From Bradyrhizobium glycinis (GTDB lineage Bacteria > Pseudomonadota > Alphaproteobacteria > Rhizobiales > Xanthobacteraceae): a stretch of DNA of 64,000 bases. Of the stretch, positions 1-9,103 are shown piece by piece. The notes under the pieces were generated by a model. That model was not told the origin of the DNA. It did no database searches and was given only the letters and a program-made list of their open reading frames with translations. The position numbers and the translations under genes are program-made. The stretch spans positions 62,001 to 126,000 of the forward strand of contig NZ_JACCHQ010000016.1 in NCBI RefSeq assembly GCF_016031655.1. The letters run 5' to 3'. Numbering within the stretch: the first letter of the stretch is position 1; each line of letters starts with the position of its first letter.

Positions 1-63
1 CGGGGGTCGGGGCCGATTCATCTGCGTGGCGAAACTCGCCGGTCGTGCCGTTGCGAATGTCTC

Positions 64-80
64 GTGACAGCGCCTGTCAC
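64..80. promoter_or_regulatory. Hyphenated palindrome upstream of glnD
   Basis: GTGACAG-CGC-CTGTCAC, perfect 7-base arms with a 3-base centre, ends 19 bases before the glnD start. It could be an operator or a short hairpin ending an upstream transcript, but no T-run follows. Bases 2-67 also hold a 21-codon open tail ending in TGA that I cannot assign to a gene. Confidence 0.4.
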
Positions 81-99
81 CTCTTATATCCGGTGAGAC

Positions 100-2889
100 A
101 TGGACAGCGTCGCGACTGAGCAGAAGCCACAGGTGGACGAGCGCTTCGATACCGCACGGATCACCGCCGCGGTCGATGCGCTCGCCGAGAAGCACGAGGG
201 GCGCGAGGACGCGTTCCGCACGGCGATGGCGCTATTGCTCAAGGCGGAGCTGATCGCGGCGCGCGCCGCCGCCCAGGCGATCCTTCTGAAGGACCGCCAC
301 GGCCGCCGCTGCGCCGAGCGGCTGTGCCACGTGCAGGACGAGATCATCCGCATCCTGTATTCGGCCGCGACGCGCCATCTCTACCGCTCGCCGATCCCGA
401 GCGGCGCCGAGCGCATGGCGGTGGTGGCGACCGGCGGCTACGGCCGCGGCCTGATGGCCCCGGAATCGGACATCGATCTGCTGTTCATCCTGCCCTACAA
501 GCAGACCGCCTGGGGCGAGCAGGTCGCCGAAGCGATCCTCTATTGCCTCTGGGACATGGGGCTGAAGGTCGGTCACGCCACGCGATCGGTCGACGAATCG
601 ATCCGGCAGGCGCGCGGCGACATGACGATCCGCACTGCGATCCTGGAGACGCGGTTCCTCACCGGCGACAAGCCGCTCTATGAGGAGCTGGTCGAGCGCT
701 TCGACAAGGAAGTGGTGCAGGGCACCGCGTCCGAATTCGTCACCGCAAAGCTCGCCGAGCGCGAGGAGCGCCACCGCCGCGGCGGCCAGTCGCGCTACCT
801 GGTCGAGCCCAACGTCAAGGACGGCAAGGGGGCCTTGCGCGACCTGCACACGCTGTTCTGGATCGCCAAATACGTCTACCGCGTGCGCGATACCCACGAG
901 TTGGTCGGGCGCGGCGTGTTCGACGCACAGGAATATCGCACCTTCCGCCGCTGCGCCGATTTCCTCTGGTCGGTGCGCTGCAATCTGCATTTCTACTGCA
1001 ACCGCGCCGAGGAGCGCCTGTCCTTCGACCTCCAGCGCGAGATCGCGATACGTCTCGGCTACACCTCGCATCCGGGCATGCAGGACGTCGAGCGCTTCAT
1101 GAAGCATTACTTCCTGGTCGCCAAGGAAGTCGGCAACCTCACCGCCATCCTCTGCGCCAAGCTCGAGGACCAGCAGGCCAAGCCCGCCCCGGTGCTGAGC
1201 CGGATGATGGCGCGGCTGCGACCCAGCGCGGTGAAGCGGCGCGTCCCCGACAGCGACGACTTCATCGTAGACAACAACCGTATCAACGTCGCCGCGCCCG
1301 ACGTGTTCAAGCACGACCCGGTCAATCTGATCCGCATCTTCCGCCTCGCGCAGAAGAACAACCTCGCCTTCCACCCGGATGCGATGCGCGACGTGACGCG
1401 CTCGCTCGGCCTGATCAACGCGGGCTTGCGCGAGAATCCCGAGGCCAACCGGCTGTTCATGGAGATCCTGACCTCCGACAATGCCGAGATCGTGCTGCGG
1501 CGGATGAACGAGACCGGCGTGCTCGGCCACTTCATCCGCGCCTTCGGCAAGATCGTCTCGATGATGCAGTTCAACATGTATCATCACTACACCGTCGACG
1601 AGCACCTGATCCGCTGCATCGGCTTCCTGCAGGACATCGAGCGCGGCGGCATCGAGGAGTTCGCGCTGGCGAGCGACCTGTTCCGCAAGATCCGGTCCGA
1701 GCACCGCGCGGTGATCTATATCGCAACGCTGCTGCACGACGTCGCCAAGGGCCGGCCCGAGGACCACTCCATCGCCGGCGCCAAGGTGGCGCGGCGGCTC
1801 TGCCCGCGGCTCGGCTTCAGCCCAGCCGACACCGAGCTCGTGGCCTGGCTGATCGAAGAGCACCTGACGATGTCCACGGTCGCGCAGTCGCGCGACCTCT
1901 CCGACCGCAAGACCATCGAGAATTTCGCTGCCGTGGTGCAGTCTGTCGAGCAGATGAAGCTGCTGACCATCCTGACCACCGCCGACATCCGCGGCGTCGG
2001 GCCGGGCGTGTGGAACGGCTGGAAGGCGCAGCTCTTGCGCTCGCTGTACTACGAGACCGAGCCGGTGCTGACGGGCGGCTTCTCGGAAGTCGACCGCGGC
2101 AAGCGCCTTGCCGCTGCGCACGCCGAATTCCGCATGGCCTTCGCCGAATGGCCGAAGGACGAGCTCGATGCCTATATCGGCCGGCACTATCCGGCCTATT
2201 GGCTCAAGGTCGAGCTGCCGCGCAAGATCCGGCACGCGCGTTTCGTCCGCTCCAGCGAGCAGGCCGGCCACAAGCTCGCCATCAATGTCGGTTTCGACGA
2301 GGTGCGCGGCGTCACCGAACTGACGATCTTCGCCGCCGACCATCCCTGGCTGCTGTCGATCATTGCCGGCGCCTGCGCCTCGGCCGGCGCCAACATCGTC
2401 GACGCCCAGATCTACACCACGACCGACGGCCGCGCGCTCGACACCATCTCGATCTCGCGCGAATACGACCGCGACGAGGACGAGGGACGGCGCGCCACGC
2501 GCATCGGCGAGATGATCGAGGACGTGCTGGAGGGCAAGCTGCGCCTGCCGGAAGTGGTGGCGCGGCGCACCGTGCGCAGCAAGGCAAGACCCTTCGTGAT
2601 CGAGCCGGAGGTGACCATCAACAACCAATGGTCCGATCGCTACACCGTGATCGAGGTCTCCGGGCTCGACCGGCCCGGCCTGCTCTACGAGCTGACCACC
2701 GCGATCTCCAAGCTCAATCTCAACATCGCCTCGGCCCATGTCGCGACCTTCGGCGAGCGCGCGCGCGACGTGTTCTACGTCACCGACCTCCTGGGCGCGC
2801 AGATCAATGCGCCGACGCGCCAGGCCGCGATCAAGAGCGCGCTGACCCATGTGATGGCCGGCGACAAGGCGGTGCAGCCGGCGGCGTAG
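100..2889 (+). CDS. glnD: [Protein-PII] uridylyltransferase / uridylyl-removing enzyme
   Basis: Bifunctional nitrogen sensor. It uridylylates PII proteins (GlnB/GlnK) when glutamine is low and removes UMP when glutamine is high. The 929-residue length is normal for the family. A nucleotidyltransferase signature GGYGRG (about residues 112-117) is followed by the metal-binding SDID (123-126). An HD hydrolase motif LLHDVAKG lies at about 544-551, and two C-terminal ACT domains at about 738-815 and 847-920 (the second with GLDRPGLL) should bind glutamine. The ATG is preceded by GGTGAG, a modest ribosome site. It acts in the cytoplasm and stands alone here, followed by an intergenic repeat and a convergent DNA-repair gene. 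Identity is firm from domain order and length. Confidence 0.97.
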   Translation: MDSVATEQKPQVDERFDTARITAAVDALAEKHEGREDAFRTAMALLLKAELIAARAAAQAILLKDRHGRRCAERLCHVQDEIIRILYSAATRHLYRSPIPSGAERMAVVATGGYGRGLMAPESDIDLLFILPYKQTAWGEQVAEAILYCLWDMGLKVGHATRSVDESIRQARGDMTIRTAILETRFLTGDKPLYEELVERFDKEVVQGTASEFVTAKLAEREERHRRGGQSRYLVEPNVKDGKGALRDLHTLFWIAKYVYRVRDTHELVGRGVFDAQEYRTFRRCADFLWSVRCNLHFYCNRAEERLSFDLQREIAIRLGYTSHPGMQDVERFMKHYFLVAKEVGNLTAILCAKLEDQQAKPAPVLSRMMARLRPSAVKRRVPDSDDFIVDNNRINVAAPDVFKHDPVNLIRIFRLAQKNNLAFHPDAMRDVTRSLGLINAGLRENPEANRLFMEILTSDNAEIVLRRMNETGVLGHFIRAFGKIVSMMQFNMYHHYTVDEHLIRCIGFLQDIERGGIEEFALASDLFRKIRSEHRAVIYIATLLHDVAKGRPEDHSIAGAKVARRLCPRLGFSPADTELVAWLIEEHLTMSTVAQSRDLSDRKTIENFAAVVQSVEQMKLLTILTTADIRGVGPGVWNGWKAQLLRSLYYETEPVLTGGFSEVDRGKRLAAAHAEFRMAFAEWPKDELDAYIGRHYPAYWLKVELPRKIRHARFVRSSEQAGHKLAINVGFDEVRGVTELTIFAADHPWLLSIIAGACASAGANIVDAQIYTTTDGRALDTISISREYDRDEDEGRRATRIGEMIEDVLEGKLRLPEVVARRTVRSKARPFVIEPEVTINNQWSDRYTVIEVSGLDRPGLLYELTTAISKLNLNIASAHVATFGERARDVFYVTDLLGAQINAPTRQAAIKSALTHVMAGDKAVQPAA

Positions 2890-2923
2890 GCAGACAGAAG
2901 GTCCCGCGCAAAGCATCTCCTCT

Positions 2924-3020
2924 CGTCATTCCGGGATGGCCGAAGGCCAGGCCCGGAATCTATAACCACAGCCGGTGGATATGGATTCCGGGCTCGCGCT
3001 ACGCGCGCCCCGGAATGACG
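2924..3020. repeat. Family A intergenic palindromic repeat (short form)
   Basis: Bounded by CGTCATTCCGGG and its complement CCCCGGAATGACG. Inside is the block TATAACCACAG shared with the copies at 8178, 11701, 15445 and 21001. This copy is about 97 bases against 145-171 for the others, so it looks internally shortened. It separates the convergent ends of glnD and ogt. Confidence 0.75.
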
Positions 3021-3032
3021 ATGGGGAGAGAC

Positions 3033-3563
3033 CTAGACCTCCACGCCCTCGTGCCGCAGCAGCCAACGCTTGCGCGCGAGGCCGCCGCCGTATTTCACCA
3101 GCGAGCCGTCCGCACCGATCAGGCGGTGACACGGCAGCACCACGCTGATCGGGTTGGAGCCGTTGGCGTGGCCAACGGCGCGAATCGCCCTGGGCATGCC
3201 GATGGTCGCGGCGAGCGCGCCGTAGCTCAGCGTGGTGCCAGCTGGGATTTGCGAAAGCGCGATCCAGACCTTCTGCTGGAACGGCGTGCCGGCGGTGCGC
3301 CAGGCGATGCCGGAGAGCTGATCGAGCTCGCCTTCGAAATAGCCCGACAGCGCGGTGCGCATCTCTGCCGGCGCCGGCCGATCGCTGAGATCGACTGTCC
3401 CATAATGCAGGCGCAACAGCTCGCGCATCCGCTGCTCGTAATCATGCCAATCGAGCGCCCGCAGCTTGCCCTCGGCATCGGTGACCAGCAGCGCGATCCC
3501 GATCGGCGTCGCCAGGCGATCGAGGCCGAAGCGTTCAGGCATCTTGGTTGATCGAGCGGGCAT
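3033..3563 (-). CDS. ogt: Methylated-DNA--[protein]-cysteine S-methyltransferase
   Basis: Suicide repair enzyme that transfers the alkyl group from O6-alkylguanine (and O4-alkylthymine) in DNA to its own cysteine. The 176-residue protein has the active-site PCHR at about 144-147 (Cys145), preceded by the recognition helix region RAIRAVGHANGSNP. The N-terminal domain is the usual small one, with no Ada-type zinc or AraC domain, so this is the Ogt class. ATG at 3563 is used; a second Met seven codons in is possible, and neither has a strong ribosome site. It converges with glnD across a repeat. Confidence 0.93.
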   Translation of the reverse strand: MPARSTKMPERFGLDRLATPIGIALLVTDAEGKLRALDWHDYEQRMRELLRLHYGTVDLSDRPAPAEMRTALSGYFEGELDQLSGIAWRTAGTPFQQKVWIALSQIPAGTTLSYGALAATIGMPRAIRAVGHANGSNPISVVLPCHRLIGADGSLVKYGGGLARKRWLLRHEGVEV

Positions 3564-3602
3564 ACGGCACCAGGGGAGCGGAACACATCGATCGCACTTG
3601 CC

Positions 3603-3707
3603 ATGGCGCGCATGCTAACGTCCACCCGAAAGCTGACGCTTTTGGGGGAGCTCACCTTGCAAGCGCTGCCGGCGGCAATCGCACTAATTGCGATGTTTCT
3701 CGCCTGA
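3603..3707 (+). CDS. Candidate 34-residue hydrophobic small protein or leader
   Basis: A 35-codon frame opens at ATG 3603 and ends at TGA 3705-3707, 134 bases before the binding-protein gene at 3842. The product has a basic start (MARMLTSTRK), is leucine-rich (9 of 34) and ends in a hydrophobic stretch of about 16 residues. An internal TTG at 3657 has GGGGGAG six bases upstream, so a 16-residue product MQALPAAIALIAMFLA is the other option. This could be a small membrane protein, a translated leader, or chance in GC-rich DNA. I see no recognisable family. Confidence 0.2.
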   Translation: MARMLTSTRKLTLLGELTLQALPAAIALIAMFLA

Positions 3708-3841
3708 GACGCTACGGCACAGCGCCGCGATCCTTGCGCTGCGGCGAACCTTCCTCCACAATCTTCGGCAGCGATGGCGACCGTTGCAATCAACGGAGAA
3801 AGACCATCGGCCTAAAATTCCGTCAGGAGGAACGAACCAAA

Positions 3842-5065
3842 ATGAACAATCGCAGAGCCTTCTTAGCTGCCACGGCGGCGTTCGCCGTCACAGTCTCGAC
3901 CAGCCAGGCCCTCGCCCAGAAGAAATACGACACCGGCGCAAGCGACACTGAGATCAAGATCGGCCAGACCGTGCCGTTCTCCGGCGCCTATTCGGTCTAT
4001 GCCAATATCGGCAAGACCCAGGCCGCTTACTTCAAGATGATCAACGATCAGGGCGGCATCAACGGCCGCAAGATCAATTTGATCCAGTATGACGATGCCT
4101 ATTCGCCGCCGAAGACCGTGGAGCAGGTGCGCAAGCTGGTCGAAGGCGACGAAGTGCTCTTCACCTTCCAGCTGATCGGCACAGCCGCGAACGCCGCCGT
4201 GCAGAAGTACCTCAATGGCAAGAAGATCCCTCAGCTGCTGGCCTCGACCGGCGCCGCGCGCTTCAACGATCCGCAGAACTATCCCTGGACCATGGCCTAC
4301 AATCCGAACTACGTGTCCGAGGGACGGATCTACGCAAAATACATTCTCGCCAATCATCCCAACGCCAAGATCGGCGTGCTCTACCAGAACGACGACATGG
4401 GCCGTGACTATCTCGCCGGCCTCAAGAGCGGCCTCGGCGACAAGGCCAGCATGATCGTCGGCGAGGTCTCCTACGAGGTGACCGACCCGACCGTCGATTC
4501 GCAGGTGGTCAAGCTGAAGTCGATGGGCGTCGATCTGTTCTACGACGCCTCGACGCCGAAATTCGCAGCGCAGGCGATCAAGAAGCTCGCCGACCTTGGC
4601 TGGACGCCCGTGCACATCCTCGACATCAATGCGAGCCCGGTGTCGGCGACGCTGAAGCCGGCCGGCCTCGACATCTCCAAGGGCATCATCTCGACGAACT
4701 ACGGCAAGGATCCCGGCGATCCCCAGTGGAAGGACGATCCGGGCGTGAAGGCCTTCTTCGCCTTCATGGACAAATATTTCCCGGAAGGCGACAAGCTCAA
4801 CACCGTCAACACCTATGCCTATTCGGTGGCGGAGCTGCTGGTGCAGGTCTTGAAGCAATGCGGCGACGATTTGACGCGCGAGAACGTCATGAAGCAGGCC
4901 GCCAATATCAAGGGCTTCGTACCGAGCCTGGCGCTGCCCGGCATCAAGATCAACACCGGGCCGAACGACTACCGCGTCAACAAGCAGATGCAGATGATGA
5001 AGTTCAACGGCGAACGCTGGGAGCTGTTCGGACCGATCATCGAGGACACCGGCCCGTCGGGCTAG
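3842..5065 (+). CDS. Liv-type ABC transporter substrate-binding protein
   Basis: Periplasmic binding protein of the branched-chain amino acid/amide family (type I fold, Peripla_BP_6). ATG at 3842 is chosen over an upstream in-frame start because AGGAGG lies about 10 bases before it and a signal peptide follows directly (MNNRRAFLAATAAF..., likely cleavage after SQALA). The mature part begins with the family pattern DTEIKIGQTVPFSGAYS. The 407-residue length is normal. No permease or ATPase gene is adjacent, so it is an orphan receptor that would have to share a distant transporter. The ligand cannot be deduced; relatives bind amino acids, amides, aromatic acids or other carboxylates. Confidence 0.88.
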   Translation: MNNRRAFLAATAAFAVTVSTSQALAQKKYDTGASDTEIKIGQTVPFSGAYSVYANIGKTQAAYFKMINDQGGINGRKINLIQYDDAYSPPKTVEQVRKLVEGDEVLFTFQLIGTAANAAVQKYLNGKKIPQLLASTGAARFNDPQNYPWTMAYNPNYVSEGRIYAKYILANHPNAKIGVLYQNDDMGRDYLAGLKSGLGDKASMIVGEVSYEVTDPTVDSQVVKLKSMGVDLFYDASTPKFAAQAIKKLADLGWTPVHILDINASPVSATLKPAGLDISKGIISTNYGKDPGDPQWKDDPGVKAFFAFMDKYFPEGDKLNTVNTYAYSVAELLVQVLKQCGDDLTRENVMKQAANIKGFVPSLALPGIKINTGPNDYRVNKQMQMMKFNGERWELFGPIIEDTGPSG

Positions 5066-5084
5066 GACGCTTCTGCCTCTGCGA

Positions 5085-5167
5085 CGTCATGCCCGGGCTT
5101 GTCCCGGGCATCCACGTTCTTGGCCGAAGGGAATTCGTGGATGGCCGGGTCAAGCCCGGCCATGACG
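5085..5167. repeat. Palindromic intergenic repeat (CGTCATGCCCGGGC type)
   Basis: Starts CGTCATGCCCGGGCTTGTCC and ends in GGGTCAAGCCCGGCCATGACG, an imperfect inverted repeat with a central arm pairing ATCCACG with CGTGGAT. This is a common form of rhizobial extragenic palindrome. It lies between convergent genes and may act as a hairpin for both. Confidence 0.7.
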
Positions 5168-5193
5168 ATGGCGAGAGATTCGCCACATGACAT

Positions 5194-5619
5194 TCAGGTG
5201 GGTATCTCCCCAAAGTTCTTCCCGACCGGCAGCACGGCGTGCCGGATCAGCCGCGAATCCTCCACCGCGGCTTGGCGGTGCTTCACAGCCTCACGATAGA
5301 CGGGGTCGCGGATCATCTCGACGAAGGCGGCGACGCTCGGATATTCGGCGATGAAGCAATGGTCCCAGCGTTCCTCCTGCGGTCCGATCAGCATCAGCTC
5401 GAATTTGCCCTGCCAGACGATGCGGCCGCCGAGACGTTCGAACACCGGGCCGCTTTCGCGGCCATAGGCCGCATAGGCTTCCGCGCCGCTGGCCTTGCGG
5501 CCGTCAGGATAGGCCGCCTCTTTGCGCAGGCGCACCAGGTTGAGCATGTGAATCGGGCCCGGGCGATCGTTCTCCCGGAATTGCGCGAAGATCTCCTTGG
5601 TCGGATCGATATGGCCCAT
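5194..5619 (-). CDS. DUF1330 domain-containing protein
   Basis: A 141-residue cytoplasmic protein of the DUF1330 family (dimeric alpha+beta barrel, ferredoxin-like fold). Family features visible are the N-terminal HMLNLVRLRKEA strand-turn, ...AYAAYGRESGPVFERLGGRIVWQG and the late AEYPSVAAFVEMIRDPVYREAVKHR. The biochemical role of the family is not established. It is transcribed towards the binding-protein gene and away from the penicillin-binding protein, with which it shares a 170-base upstream region. Confidence 0.8.
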   Translation of the reverse strand: MGHIDPTKEIFAQFRENDRPGPIHMLNLVRLRKEAAYPDGRKASGAEAYAAYGRESGPVFERLGGRIVWQGKFELMLIGPQEERWDHCFIAEYPSVAAFVEMIRDPVYREAVKHRQAAVEDSRLIRHAVLPVGKNFGEIPT

Positions 5620-5789
5620 GGCGCTCCCTCTTCTTATTGGTGCCGGCGATCCTAGCCTCGCCGCCCCGGAAGCGGAACTGCGGACGGCGAATGCCGCATC
5701 TCCTAATCGTGCGTTAACGCCGGGGTAACCCGGCCTTAAACAGCGACCGCTAGCGTCTCGGCGGGGCGGGCTGACCGGGCATTTGGCGT

Positions 5790-8000
5790 ATGGCGTGGGG
5801 AAAGAAAAAGGGTGCGCGGAAGGAGCCGCTGTTCGGCTTGCCCGCGGCGCTCGCCGATCTGCGCCTCACCCCGGCAGACCGCGTTCCCGGCGGCGACGAC
5901 AAGCCGAAGAAATCTGCCAAACAATCCGCCAAGCGCAAGAGCGAGGACGCAGGCGACGAGCCGCCGCGCGAGCGCAAAGCGCCAGCCAGCCGCAGCGGCG
6001 CCAAGCGGCGGTCGAAGTCGCGCTTCGGTGCCGGCCTCGGCCGCCTGGTCTATTGGGGCGCGGTGCTGAGCCTGTGGGGCGTCATCGCCGTGATCGGCGT
6101 CGTGATCTATGTCGGTGCGCATTTGCCGCCGATCCAGTCGCTGGAGATCCCCAAGCGCCCGCCGACGATCCAGATCGTCGGCATCGACGGCAGCATTCTG
6201 GCACAGCGCGGCGAGATGGCCGGCGCCAATGTCGCGCTGAAGGATTTGCCGCCGTATTTGCCGAAGGCGTTCATCGCCATCGAGGACCGCCGCTTCTATT
6301 CGCATTTCGGCATAGACCCGGTCGGCATCCTGCGCGCCCTCGTCACCAACGTGCTCCATCGCGGCGTGTCGCAGGGCGGCTCGACCTTGACGCAGCAGCT
6401 CGCGAAAAACCTGTTCCTGACCCAGGAGCGCACCGTGCAGCGCAAGCTGCAGGAGGTGGAGCTCGCGATCTGGCTCGAGCGCAAGCATTCCAAGGACGAG
6501 ATCCTGGAGCTTTATCTCAACCGGGTCTATTTCGGCTCCGGCGCCTACGGCGTCGAGGCGGCGGCGCAGAAATATTTCGGCAAGTCGGCCAAGACCGTGA
6601 CGGTGGCGGAAGCCGCCATGCTGGCCGGCCTCGTCAAGTCGCCCTCCCGCCTTGCCCCGAACCGCAACCCCGAAGGCGCCGAAGCGCGGGCGCAGATCGT
6701 GCTCGCGGCGATGGCGGACGCAAAATTCATCACCGACGCACAGGCAAAGGCCTCGATCGGCCATCCCTCCTACAACGTGAAGCCGGCCGGCGCCGGCACG
6801 GTGAACTACGTCGCCGACTGGATCGGCGAGGTGCTGGACGATCTGGTCGGGCAGATCGATGAGAGCATCAAGGTCGAGACCACGATTGATCCGAAGCTGC
6901 AGAGCGTGGCGGAGGCCGCCATCATCGACGAGCTGGCGGCCAAGAGCGTGAAGTTCAACGTCAGCCAGGGCGCGCTGGTCGCCATGACGCCCGACGGCGC
7001 GGTGCGCGCCATGGTGGGCGGGCGGAACTATTCCGAGAGCCAATACAATCGCGCGGTCACGGCCAAGCGCCAGCCAGGCTCCTCGTTCAAGCCGTTCGTG
7101 TACCTGACCGCGCTCGAACAGGGCCTGACGCCGGACACGATGCGCCAGGACGCGCCGATCGAGGTGAAGGGCTGGAGACCTGAGAACTACACCCATGAAT
7201 ATTTCGGCGCGGTGACGCTGACGCAGGCGCTGGCGATGTCGCTCAACACGGTCGCCATCCGTCTCGGCCTCGAGGTCGGGCCGAAGAACGTGGTGCGCAC
7301 CGCGCACCGGCTCGGCATCTCCTCCAAGCTCGAGCCCAATGCCTCGATCGCGCTCGGCACGTCGGAAGTCTCGGTCGTCGAGCTGGTCGGCGCCTATGCG
7401 CCGTTCGCCAATGGCGGGCTCGCAGTGGCGCCGCATGTGGTTACGAGGATCAGGACGCTCGGCGGCAAGCTGCTCTACATGCGCCAGCCCGAAGAGCGCA
7501 ACCAGGTCATCGACCCCCGCTATGTCGGCATGATGAATGCGATGATGCGGGAGACGCTGATATCGGGCACCGCCAAGAAGGCGGAGATCCCCGGCTGGCC
7601 AGCCGCGGGCAAGACCGGCACCAGCCAGGATTACCGCGACGCCTGGTTCATCGGCTACACTGCCAGCCTCGTCACCGGCGTCTGGCTCGGCAATGACGAC
7701 AACTCTCCGACCAAGAAGGCGACCGGCGGCGGCCTGCCGGTCGAAGTCTGGTCGCGCTTCATGAAGACGGCGCACGAGGGCGTGCCGGTGGCAGCCTTGC
7801 CGAGCTCCCCTGGCGGCTGGGGCCTGTCGAGCCTCACGCAGGCGGCCTCGCAGGTGTCGCCGCCGACGCCCACGCCACCGCCACAAGCGAATGCGGGCGG
7901 CTATCGCCCGCCGCCTCCGACGCGCGCCAATGTGCGCCCCGAGGCGGCCGCTGGGCTCGACGGCTGGCTGATGGACCGGTTGTTTGGCGGGAATCGGTAG
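5790..8000 (+). CDS. Class A penicillin-binding protein (PBP1A family)
   Basis: Bifunctional peptidoglycan synthase: glycan polymerisation and peptide cross-linking at the inner membrane. Of 736 residues, about 1-85 form a basic cytoplasmic tail, one membrane anchor follows (VYWGAVLSLWGVIAVIGVVI, about 88-107), and the rest is periplasmic. The GT51 glycosyltransferase shows the catalytic-Glu motif EDRRFYSHFGID and GGSTLTQQLAKNLFL. The transpeptidase shows the serine motif SSFK, SLN and KTGTS. The C-terminus is proline-rich. It is shorter than the longest PBP1A proteins because it lacks a large inserted OB domain. The start is ATG with no strong ribosome site. It stands alone. Confidence 0.95.
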   Translation: MAWGKKKGARKEPLFGLPAALADLRLTPADRVPGGDDKPKKSAKQSAKRKSEDAGDEPPRERKAPASRSGAKRRSKSRFGAGLGRLVYWGAVLSLWGVIAVIGVVIYVGAHLPPIQSLEIPKRPPTIQIVGIDGSILAQRGEMAGANVALKDLPPYLPKAFIAIEDRRFYSHFGIDPVGILRALVTNVLHRGVSQGGSTLTQQLAKNLFLTQERTVQRKLQEVELAIWLERKHSKDEILELYLNRVYFGSGAYGVEAAAQKYFGKSAKTVTVAEAAMLAGLVKSPSRLAPNRNPEGAEARAQIVLAAMADAKFITDAQAKASIGHPSYNVKPAGAGTVNYVADWIGEVLDDLVGQIDESIKVETTIDPKLQSVAEAAIIDELAAKSVKFNVSQGALVAMTPDGAVRAMVGGRNYSESQYNRAVTAKRQPGSSFKPFVYLTALEQGLTPDTMRQDAPIEVKGWRPENYTHEYFGAVTLTQALAMSLNTVAIRLGLEVGPKNVVRTAHRLGISSKLEPNASIALGTSEVSVVELVGAYAPFANGGLAVAPHVVTRIRTLGGKLLYMRQPEERNQVIDPRYVGMMNAMMRETLISGTAKKAEIPGWPAAGKTGTSQDYRDAWFIGYTASLVTGVWLGNDDNSPTKKATGGGLPVEVWSRFMKTAHEGVPVAALPSSPGGWGLSSLTQAASQVSPPTPTPPPQANAGGYRPPPPTRANVRPEAAAGLDGWLMDRLFGGNR

Positions 8001-8038
8001 CCACGGGCTGAGGCCAGTCGGGGCCTCAAAACAAAAGT

Positions 8039-8063
8039 GCGAAAACAACCCCATGCACAGTAG
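8039..8063. repeat. 25-base repeat, first copy
   Basis: A 25-base segment beginning GCGAAAACAACC and ending CATGCACAGTAG is identical to bases 59690-59714 in the same orientation, 51 kb away. Both copies lie in intergenic DNA. Exact identity outside genes points to a mobile or conserved extragenic element. Confidence 0.7.
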
Positions 8064-8177
8064 CCGACGATAACAAAATCAACAGCTTGTCGCGGGGGCA
8101 CAGACGGTGGAGGCCCGAACTCGGGTGTCACTCCCTCCCGAAGGGAGCAGTCGGCAAGCTCTCGCCTCACACTTGGT

Positions 8178-8322
8178 GCCATCCTCGCGAACGCGGGGAT
8201 CCATAACCACAGAAAGTCGCTTCGGCACACAACTCGTAACCCCGAGTCTTCGCCAAGACCTCTCCCTGTGGTTATGGGTCCCAGATCTGCGCTCCGCTTC
8301 GCTGCGCTTGTTCGGGACGACG
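8178..8322. repeat. Family A intergenic repeat
   Basis: Contains CCATAACCACAG, a central block with CCCCGAGTCTTCG, and CCTGTGGTTATGGGTCCC, then a GC-rich arm ending TTCGGGACGACG. It fills most of the 347-base gap 8001-8347 between the penicillin-binding protein gene and the metallopeptidase gene; the rest of that gap holds the 25-base repeat and nothing else I can identify. Confidence 0.7.
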
Positions 8323-8347
8323 GGGAGTATGAATTGATACCGCCGTC

Positions 8348-9103
8348 CTAATCCTCGACGCCGTACCTGTGCAGATCGTTGCCGCAGGTGTCGAGCCACT
8401 TCTTGGCGCGCTCCATCGACGGGCAGATCTTGCCGCAGACGCGCCAGAAGCGCGGCGAGTGGTTCATCTCGACGAGATGGGCGACCTCGTGCGCGGCGAG
8501 GTAGTCGAGCACGAAGGGCGGAGCGAGGATCAGCCGCCAGGAGAACGACAGTGAGCCGGCCGAGGTGCAGGAGCCCCAGCGGCTGGACTGATCGCGGATC
8601 GAGAGCCGCTTGACCCTGACGCCGAGCTCGGCCGCGTAGACCTCCGCCGAGCGCTGCAGGTCGCGGCGCGCCTCGCGCTTGAGGAAATCGCTGACGCGCC
8701 GATCGACATGCTCGAGCCCGCCGGCGACGCAGAGAATGCGCTCACCGCTGTCGCGCATCTCGGCCCACACCGTGCCGCGCTGACCGGCGCGATGAACGAT
8801 GCGATGGGGCGTGCCGCGCAGTGGTATCACCGTGCCCGGCTGGAAGGGTGCGGCCTTCGGCAAACGGCCGAGGCGCGCGGCGATCCACGCACCGTGACGC
8901 TGTGCGAAGTCCTTGGCCTCGGCAAGCGTGCCGCGCGGCGGCATGGTGAGGATGGCTTCGCGGTCGCTCGGATGAATTCTGAGCGTGTAGCGCCGCGCGC
9001 GGCGGTGCCGGCGCAGCCGAATCGCAAAGAATTGCGATCCGTGAGTGATGACGAGGGTCTTCGGTTCGTGGGGCCGACGATAGAGGAGTGCGCGAGTGGC
9101 CAT
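8348..9103 (-). CDS. YgjP/DUF45-type zinc metallopeptidase
   Basis: A 251-residue member of the YgjP-like (WLM/SprT-related) metallopeptidase family. The zinc site HEVAH is at about 205-209, with the third ligand in EMNHSPRFW shortly after. The family pattern IRDQSSRWGSCTSAGSLSFSWRL precedes it. Start MATRALLYRR at 9103 is preferred to the longer frame from 9187, whose extra 28 residues look non-coding. Cellular role is unknown for most of the family; it is often annotated as a predicted metal-dependent hydrolase. It lies convergent with the penicillin-binding protein gene, separated by repeats. Confidence 0.85.
   Translation of the reverse strand: MATRALLYRRPHEPKTLVITHGSQFFAIRLRRHRRARRYTLRIHPSDREAILTMPPRGTLAEAKDFAQRHGAWIAARLGRLPKAAPFQPGTVIPLRGTPHRIVHRAGQRGTVWAEMRDSGERILCVAGGLEHVDRRVSDFLKREARRDLQRSAEVYAAELGVRVKRLSIRDQSSRWGSCTSAGSLSFSWRLILAPPFVLDYLAAHEVAHLVEMNHSPRFWRVCGKICPSMERAKKWLDTCGNDLHRYGVED

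Noticed and set aside
232..2916. Minus-strand open frame of about 890 codons opposite glnD
   Set aside because: Same antisense artefact; glnD is unmistakable on the plus strand.
5736..8054. Minus-strand open frame opposite the penicillin-binding protein gene
   Set aside because: The plus strand has all class A PBP motifs; the antisense product shows only biased composition.
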